The position numbers and the translations under genes are program-made. Positions 6,099-10,245 of a stretch of DNA of 10,245 bases are shown here, one piece after another (positions within the stretch are counted from its first letter, which is position 1; each line of letters starts with the position of its first letter). The stretch comes from WJKG01 sp964627305 (GTDB lineage: Bacteria > Zixibacteria > MSB-5A5 > GN15 > FEB-12), in assembly GCA_964627305.1 (NCBI GenBank), contig CAZVHP010000024.1, positions 1 to 10,245 on the forward strand, written 5' to 3'. The notes beneath the pieces are model-generated. The model made no database searches, had not been told where the DNA came from, and saw only the letters and a list, made by a program, of their open reading frames with translations.

Positions 6099-6595
6099 AT
6101 GCGGCGATTACCAGCCTTATTGCTCGCATGTGCCGTGCTTCTTGTTGTATGCGTCCCCACTACGCATGCGCTTGACCACGATCCCGGCAAACCCACCGCC
6201 GATAAAGTCTTCCAGCCACATTTGCCCGTAGTAGCGGATGANNNNNNNNNNNNNNNNNNNNNNNNNNNNNNNNNNNNNNNNNNNNNNNNNNNNNNNNNNN
6301 NNNNNNNNNNNNNNNNNNNNNNNNNNNNNNNNNNNNNNNNNGCAAACCCACCGCCGATAAAGTCTTCCAGCCACATTTGCCCGTAGTAGCGGATGAGGGT
6401 GGTTGGGTGGACCTAAAATCGGCAGGGGACAGCTACGGGAGCGTTCTTTTCGATTTCAAGCGCGTCATTTCTGTCTATTTCCGTACTTACTTCAATGTCT
6501 CTCCCCTCACAACACTTGAATCGGAGGCTATCGCAGACTATGGCAACCAAAGAACAGACTATTCTGCACCAAGCGGAAGCTCTACTCGCCGCTAA
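6099..6595 (+). CDS. Small secreted protein of unknown function, interrupted by an assembly gap
   Basis: A strong ribosome-binding site (AAAGGAGG, 6088-6095) precedes the ATG. The product starts with a clear Sec signal peptide: MRRLPALLLACAVLL and onward, cleavage expected after T-H-A at residue 24. The mature part begins LDHDPGKPTADKVFQPHLPV. A run of 100 Ns lies at 6242-6341, and the 55 nt before it are repeated exactly after it. Removing the Ns and one copy (155 nt) restores one continuous frame of 113 codons to the TAA at 6593-6595. The last 33 or so residues are encoded by the regulator's leader and start, so the native stop may have been lost. It overlaps the regulator by 56 nt. The family is not recognised. 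Its position between a promoter cassette and a TPR regulator suggests a linked role, perhaps as a signal; that is inference. Confidence 0.6.
6187..6241 (+). repeat. 55-nt gap-flanking duplicate, left copy
   Basis: Identical to 6342-6396. It abuts the N run directly, which points to an assembly overlap rather than biology. Confidence 0.9.
6242..6341. other. Assembly gap of exactly 100 N
   Basis: Exactly 100 Ns is the conventional placeholder for a gap of unknown length. The identical 55-nt flanks suggest two contig ends sharing a k-mer-length overlap that were scaffolded instead of merged. The real gap is then probably zero, though a collapsed tandem repeat is possible. Confidence 0.9.
6342..6396 (+). 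repeat. 55-nt gap-flanking duplicate, right copy
   Basis: Identical to 6187-6241 and starts at the first base after the Ns. Confidence 0.9.
6499..6528 (+). repeat. Regulator leader repeat, copy 2
   Basis: This is the partner of 5574-5603 (29 of 30). It contains the GGAGG at 6523-6527 used by the regulator and also encodes part of the read-through tail of the preceding small gene. Confidence 0.7.
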
Positions 6596-8687
6596 AGAGC
6601 CACACAGAGCGCGGGAGTTGCTAAGGTCTGTTGGGGAGGAGTGCCTCGAGCCAGAAAGCACCGCCACTTATAGGTTGATGTTGGCAGAGGCGGACATGCA
6701 GCTTGGCGAGTACGATCTTGCGGGACTGGAGTGCCTGATAGAGCAGCTTCGTTACGATGGCGCCACTCACGAGTTTGCCAAGGCTAAGTTCCTTTTTGGC
6801 ATGGCCCTATCGCTTCTTGGCCACTATGCCGAAGCACGTGAGGTTCTCTTGGAGTCATTTGTTCACTACAACAGGTGCAGAGCATGTCTAAGTGCGGCCA
6901 ATGCTCTCAACAGGTTGTCGTTTGTTGAGAAGCACCTCGGTAATCTGGATGCGGCGAGCAGGAATCTTGAACTGTGCCAAGAGCTGTGTCTGAGAGCGGA
7001 TTCGCGAGCGAAGGCCGACTTGATCTTGGTGAACTTGGCCTATTTGTCGTACGATACTGGAAGACTTTCCAAGTCTTTGTCACTCTATGGTGAACTACGT
7101 GATAAACTTGCAGACCTCGACCCCAAAGCCCGCGCCATCTACCACTTCATGCGGCCGGTGCCGGTTGCGCTCAAGGGAGATACCGCCAAAGCCCTCGAAC
7201 TCATCGAGCAGGCCCGACCCCTCGTCGAGCAGTTCCCGCGCGAAAAAGCCATCTTCTTCGAGAACCTCGGCCTGATCTACCTGCTGGACAACCAGCCGGA
7301 CAAGGCCGCCGAGGCGCTTGAGCAGGGGATGGCGATATCACTGGAGATTGCGCCGGAATCGACTCTCGTCTCGCAGATCGGGCGGCTTCAGGCCGATGTT
7401 GCCCTGGCACAGGCCGACTATCAGGCCGCACGCACCCATGTCGACCGCGCCCTCAGGGTGGCCGAACAGGTGGGCGAGCGGATCGAGATTGCCGCCTGCC
7501 GCCGGGTGCTGGCACACTTGGCGCAGCACGATGGCGAACACGAGTCAGCCCGCACACACTACCGCGGTGCTATCGATCTGTTCAAGCAGATCGGGGCGCG
7601 CTATGAGCTGGCGGTGACCCAGTACCGGGCGGCGGTCAGCGGCCTGTTCGCCGAGGGCGAACGGATGGCGCTGTTGTACCTCGCGCGGGAGTATTTCGAG
7701 TCCGAAGAGGTCACGCCGTACGTGGAGCGGATCGATCGCGAGCTGTACCGCACCGGAGCAGATGCTCCCATGGCCGCACCGCGCCCGGGCCATGCCCCTC
7801 AGGTGGTGGCGGGTTCGTCCGCCATGCAGCGCATCGTGAGCCTCGCGGAGCATATCGCGCGTTCGGAGATGACAGTACTGCTGACCGGCGAGACGGGCAC
7901 CGGCAAGGACCTGCTGGCGAGTTTCATCCACCACTGCAGCCGGCGCCCGGGAGAGTTCGTCACGGTGAACACGGCGGCGATACCGAACGATATGGTCGAG
8001 GCGGAGTTGTTCGGGTATGCTCGGGGCGCCTACACGGGCGCGGACCGTGACCGGCTGGGCCTGATAGCTCAGGCACACCGGGGGACGCTGTACCTGAACG
8101 AGATCGGCGATGCCTCGGCGGAGTTCCAGGCGAAACTGCTGGAGGTGATCGAATCGCGGATGGTGCGCCGGCTCGGTGAAAACGTGCCGCGGGCAGTGGA
8201 CGTGCGGATAATCGCCGCCACCAATCGTGACGTACAGGAGTGGATCCGTGAGGGGCAGTTCCGCCTTGACCTGTACCACCGTCTGAACGAGGTGCCCATT
8301 CACCTGCCGCCGCTGCGCGAGCGACCCGAGGATGTCGAGCCGCTGGTGCGGTCGTTCCTGCGCGATGAGGGCGTCAACGGGCAACTCGACGAGACCTCGC
8401 TGGCGCGGCTGTCGGAGCTGATGTCCGGCTCGACCTGGCCGGGGAATGTGCGCCAGCTTCAGGCGGAGATCCGAAGGTTGTGGCTTCTGGCGCGTGGCGA
8501 TGTCGAGCGTCTGCTGATGCTGGCCGAGGACAGCACGGAGCGTCGCGAGCGGGTAAACCTGCTGACACTGCTGGAACTGACGGGGTGGAACCGTCGCGAG
8601 GTGGCGCGTCGCCTGGGTGTGTCAGAGGCGGCGATCCGCAAACGGATTGCGCGGTACGGCATTGCCGAAGAGGTGCCACAGGGCTGA
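6540..8687 (+). CDS. TPR-containing sigma-54-dependent transcriptional activator
   Basis: The start at 6540 is chosen over an in-frame TTG at 6495 because GGAGG precedes it and the homologous stump at 5615 starts at the same point. The 715-residue product has no receiver or PAS domain. Residues 1 to about 410 are TPR-like helical repeats (for example A-L-x-L-I-x-x-A-R-P-L and KAAEALEQGMAISLE). Residues about 425-650 are the AAA+ RpoN-activator domain: Walker A GETGTGKD (450-457), GAYTGA loop (496-501), Walker B-like LYLNEIGD with Asn520/Glu521, sensor I AATNRD (559-564), arginine fingers R575 and R581, WPGNVRQL (633-640). A Fis-type HTH covers about 678-708 (TGWNRREVARRLGVSEAAIR). Such activators bind enhancers and remodel RNA polymerase-sigma-54. 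Oddities are Asn in place of the Walker B Asp, Tyr in GAFTGA, and a GC jump near 7110-7130 inside the TPR region. Probably co-transcribed with 6099. Confidence 0.9.
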   Translation: MATKEQTILHQAEALLAAKEPHRARELLRSVGEECLEPESTATYRLMLAEADMQLGEYDLAGLECLIEQLRYDGATHEFAKAKFLFGMALSLLGHYAEAREVLLESFVHYNRCRACLSAANALNRLSFVEKHLGNLDAASRNLELCQELCLRADSRAKADLILVNLAYLSYDTGRLSKSLSLYGELRDKLADLDPKARAIYHFMRPVPVALKGDTAKALELIEQARPLVEQFPREKAIFFENLGLIYLLDNQPDKAAEALEQGMAISLEIAPESTLVSQIGRLQADVALAQADYQAARTHVDRALRVAEQVGERIEIAACRRVLAHLAQHDGEHESARTHYRGAIDLFKQIGARYELAVTQYRAAVSGLFAEGERMALLYLAREYFESEEVTPYVERIDRELYRTGADAPMAAPRPGHAPQVVAGSSAMQRIVSLAEHIARSEMTVLLTGETGTGKDLLASFIHHCSRRPGEFVTVNTAAIPNDMVEAELFGYARGAYTGADRDRLGLIAQAHRGTLYLNEIGDASAEFQAKLLEVIESRMVRRLGENVPRAVDVRIIAATNRDVQEWIREGQFRLDLYHRLNEVPIHLPPLRERPEDVEPLVRSFLRDEGVNGQLDETSLARLSELMSGSTWPGNVRQLQAEIRRLWLLARGDVERLLMLAEDSTERRERVNLLTLLELTGWNRREVARRLGVSEAAIRKRIARYGIAEEVPQG

Positions 8688-8790
8688 GAACAGATAACGA
8701 GCCAAAGGATGTGATCTCCCACCGCGGGCACCAGATGCGCCGGTGAGAGCATGTCTGCCTATACAATCTGTTTCCTGCAGTCTGTTTTAT

Positions 8791-8822
8791 AACGGGCGGG
8801 GATGAATGTATCCTCGCCCGTT
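8791..8822 (+). terminator. Intrinsic terminator of the regulator
   Basis: The 12-bp stem pairs AACGGGCGGGGA (8791-8802) with TCCTCGCCCGTT (8811-8822), with one mismatch and an 8-nt loop, followed by TCTGTG. It lies about 100 nt after the regulator stop, with a T-rich stretch just before the stem, so it could work in both directions. Confidence 0.7.
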
Positions 8823-8839
8823 TCTGTGTGCGAGTCAGG

Positions 8840-8858
8840 GGCAGGCGGGACGCCTGCC
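8840..8858. repeat. GC-rich hairpin 1 of an intergenic cluster
   Basis: GGCAGGCG (8840-8847) and CGCCTGCC (8851-8858) form a perfect 8-bp stem around GGA. It is the first of three similar G+C hairpins in 220 nt, reminiscent of REP-like intergenic elements. Confidence 0.5.
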
Positions 8859-8957
8859 GCCCACGGGAATGGGTTTCGTCTATCCCAACATCACCGCACA
8901 ACGTCACTCCCATCGATATCGTCTCCAACCGACAGTTCAGCAGCACACATGGGGTGC

Positions 8958-8982
8958 CCCATCCCGCCTCCGGCGGGGTGGG
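8958..8982. repeat. GC-rich hairpin 2 of the intergenic cluster
   Basis: CCCATCCCGCC (8958-8968) pairs with GGCGGGGTGGG (8972-8982) over 11 positions with one G-T pair and a TCC loop. Confidence 0.5.
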
Positions 8983-9021
8983 TTTCCTCTGCCCGCCCGA
9001 AAGATAACCCCATATCCGGCA

Positions 9022-9040
9022 GCCCGCCTAACAGGCGGGC
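9022..9040. repeat. GC-rich hairpin 3 of the intergenic cluster
   Basis: GCCCGCC (9022-9028) and GGCGGGC (9034-9040) form a perfect 7-bp stem with a TAACA loop. An open frame crosses the whole cluster (8806-9276), but its product is low-complexity and follows the repeats, so I do not call a gene. Confidence 0.5.
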
Positions 9041-9050
9041 ATCCTGAGCA

Positions 9051-9240
9051 AGGGTGCGTACCGTCGCGCACCGTCGTAACGTACTCTCCGACAATACAAT
9101 ACAGCGTCCGTAACGCACCCTGCGTACCGGGCTGCGTACCGGCCATATTCGCGCGTAATGTGTTACGCTATAAAGAGGTACCGCGAAATTCGTCCGTTTT
9201 GCCTGCGTACCGTCATACGATTCGCGCGGGGTTATCCACA
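9051..9240. other. Gene-free stretch with TGCGTACC repeats, a dyad and a DnaA-box-like site
   Basis: TGCGTACC occurs at 9055, 9121, 9133 and 9204; the middle two are 12 nt apart inside a tandem CTGCGTACCGGG-type unit. AGGGTGCGT (9051-9059) is inverted as ACGCACCCT (9113-9121). GCGTAA-TGTG-TTACGC (9153-9168) is a perfect dyad followed at once by TATAAA. TTATCCACA at 9232-9240 matches the DnaA-box consensus TTATNCACA. No gene is evident. It may be regulatory, or origin-like, but one DnaA box is weak evidence. Confidence 0.3.
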
Positions 9241-9351
9241 GCCAAGGATGTGAGGTCACAATTTGTAACCCGTTGAGGTATTGTCAGTTAGGAAATCAGA
9301 TCGGGCGGCTGTTCAACTTTGGCACAGCGGTTGCAATACCAGAAGGCGAAC

Positions 9352-9400
9352 GACTATCGGCCTGCGCTCAGGACTGCAGCCTGACTCAAGTCCGATAGTC
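9352..9400. repeat. Imperfect cruciform-type inverted repeat
   Basis: GACTATCGG (9352-9360) and CCGATAGTC (9392-9400) are perfect 9-bp arms. Between them a smaller TCAGG/CCTGA inverted pair surrounds a PstI-type CTGCAG core. The overall shape recalls folded recombination sites, but the RYYYAAC and GTTRRRY ends expected of an integron attC are absent. Confidence 0.4.
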
Positions 9401-9503
9401 ACAACACAAAGAGGGTGGCCTTTGGGGTCGTTCGTGGCGGTGCCTGGCGGGGTGCACACCAATGGGGCAAGCCACTGGGCCAAAAACGAATCAAACTTGC
9501 GCA

Positions 9504-9528
9504 GGCAAGCAAACATGATTAGCTTGCC
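9504..9528 (+). promoter_or_regulatory. Hairpin enclosing the lipoprotein start codon
   Basis: GGCAAGC (9504-9510) and GCTTGCC (9522-9528) form a perfect 7-bp stem whose 11-nt loop holds the ATG at 9515-9517. A strong AGGAGG lies immediately after the stem (9530-9535), downstream of this ATG, with no ATG, GTG or TTG at a suitable distance beyond it. The arrangement could control translation or be chance. Confidence 0.3.
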
Positions 9529-10147
9529 GAGGAGGTTTTATCGAAGTCTCACACTCAAAGGGGTGGTCGCGCTAATGACACTGGCGGCCTTCGTGATCAT
9601 GATGGGCTGTAATTCTCAAGCACCGACAGACGGATACTCGACTGCTCCTGTCGAGGAACAGTTGAACAATGCACGCGATCTGGATCTTCCGGTATCGATG
9701 ACACTGGTAGACGGTACTAACATCACCATAACCCGTGTTGTCACTTCCGATAACTCTAGCGTGCTGGATCTCAGCTACTGGCGGGTCGGAAAGCAGCCGA
9801 TACAACGTGCTCTCAAGTTCTCTCACTCGCTGACAGCATACGAAGTCATGACCAAAGACCGCAGTGAGAAGCTTCTGGAGTTCCGCGTTGCTCAAGAGTC
9901 TTTCGGGACTGATGTGACCATGACGCACATCGCAGGTCCTGATACCCTGACTCAGATATGGGCAGCAAATGGATCGTGGAGAACCTACATCTTCAATGGC
10001 GATGAAATCACCTTGTCGTTTGATTCACAAGATGATTTTGAACGAGCGACGTGGTTGTACAGTGTCTTGGATGAAAGCGAAACGGATACCCTGTCGCAGC
10101 ACGACTGTTGGCTGTATAATCAGGTCAAGCCCGTTGCTGAGTGGTGA
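9515..10147 (+). CDS. Putative lipoprotein of unknown function, possibly 3'-truncated by an IS
   Basis: The reading frame is open back to a TTG at 9281, but the signal peptide begins at ATG 9515: MISLPRRFYRSLTLK, then a hydrophobic core, then M-M-G-C with Cys32 as the likely lipidated residue. The 210-residue product from this start has a mature part that looks soluble and strand-rich (VSMTLVDGTNITITRV, LTQIWAANGSWRTYIF). I do not recognise the family. The ribosome-binding site is poor (GCAGGC). An alternative start at about 9575 would leave a very short signal with no basic n-region. The TGA at 10145-10147 overlaps the first two bases of the IS end at 10146, so the natural C-terminus may have been cut off and a new stop formed at the junction. 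Confidence 0.62.
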   Translation: MISLPRRFYRSLTLKGVVALMTLAAFVIMMGCNSQAPTDGYSTAPVEEQLNNARDLDLPVSMTLVDGTNITITRVVTSDNSSVLDLSYWRVGKQPIQRALKFSHSLTAYEVMTKDRSEKLLEFRVAQESFGTDVTMTHIAGPDTLTQIWAANGSWRTYIFNGDEITLSFDSQDDFERATWLYSVLDESETDTLSQHDCWLYNQVKPVAEW

Positions 10148-10245
10148 GTTCATGTCAAGAGTTGTGTAAATTGATTTTTCAAGCAGCGTCCTTTTCGGTC
10201 TGATTGTTTGTCGTTTTTCTGACCTCGATTCCGTCTTTGAACGTC
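10146..10245 (-). mobile_element. Inward-facing 3' end of an insertion sequence (right copy), possibly IS256-like
   Basis: Positions 10146-10204 are the inverted copy of 1-59; 10205-10245 extend further into the element and have no partner inside the window. On the minus strand, the frame ending at TGA 10181-10179 reads TFKDGIEVRKTTNNQTEKDA, then A and stop, a believable transposase C-terminus (IS256-type transposases often end shortly after an I-x-F-x-D-R/G motif). A second frame stays open to 10150 and ends NQFTQLLT. The terminal bases include TGTCAAGAGTTGTGTAAAT, which fits an IS256-like inverted repeat. Family assignment is tentative; the shared end is directly visible. Confidence 0.5.

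Noticed and set aside
7545..8384. A 279-codon minus-strand frame inside the regulator
   Set aside because: It lies opposite the AAA+ domain in GC-rich DNA, where long antisense frames are common, and shows no recognisable motif.
8806..9276. A 156-codon open frame on the plus strand after the regulator terminator
   Set aside because: It runs through the GC hairpins and short repeats, has no ribosome-binding site, and its composition (Pro/Arg/Thr-rich, no domain or signal) follows the repeats.
9352..9400. Integron attC site
   Set aside because: The fold is suggestive, but the RYYYAAC/GTTRRRY core sites are not present at the ends and no integrase is in view.
1..10245. CRISPR arrays, tRNA or rRNA genes
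   Set aside because: No regularly spaced direct repeats of CRISPR size, no cloverleaf with a TTCGA/TTCAA arm and CCA context, and no rRNA-like conserved stretch was seen on either strand.

Overview
The window looks like an accessory region from a Gram-negative (diderm) bacterium of moderate to high GC. It encodes several TonB-family inner-membrane anchored proteins, two putative lipoproteins, other Sec-exported proteins and a sigma-54 (RpoN) activator. The GC-rich CCCGCC/GGCGGG intergenic hairpins and the many secreted proteins of unknown function would fit an environmental lineage such as the Zixibacteria or another FCB-group relative. That placement is a guess: no ribosomal or phylogenetic marker gene is present.

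Layout. The two window ends (1-59 and 10146-10204) are near-identical in inverted orientation. They look like the inward-facing 3' ends of two copies of one insertion sequence, so the interior resembles the cargo of a composite element. From the left come two adjacent genes for membrane-anchored TonB C-terminal-domain proteins (208-1131 and 1208-2110). A repeated promoter cassette follows (copy 1, 2156-2320), then a decayed ORF carrying a 95-nt near-copy of the first gene's membrane anchor, then two overlapping genes for exported proteins of unknown function (2736-3509, 3506-4009). A frameshifted small secreted-protein relic (4118-4335) and a hairpin terminator precede a third TonB-domain protein (4418-5539). 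Next is a 28-codon stump of a regulator gene with its leader (5574-5701), a hairpin, promoter cassette copy 2 (5856-6028), a small secreted-protein gene split by an assembly gap (6099-6595), and the intact regulator (6540-8687) with a strong terminator. The stretch 8823-9514 has no convincing gene but is dense in hairpins and short repeats. The last gene is a lipoprotein (9515-10147) whose stop codon lies at the IS junction.

How the genes may work together. The intact regulator has an N-terminal TPR-like helical region, an AAA+ sigma-54 activator domain and a Fis-type HTH. It sits directly downstream of a small exported protein, under a promoter cassette that also occurs 3.7 kb upstream ahead of other exported proteins. 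A stump of a second regulator lies between. The simplest reading is a recurring module (promoter cassette, exported protein or proteins, TPR/sigma-54 regulator) that has been duplicated, recombined and partly deleted. The TonB-domain proteins share an N-terminal (M/L)K-x-(T/S)Y-(Q/R) anchor signature and appear to be duplicating and shedding fragments too. No ExbB/ExbD or outer-membrane receptor is present, so their partners must be elsewhere.
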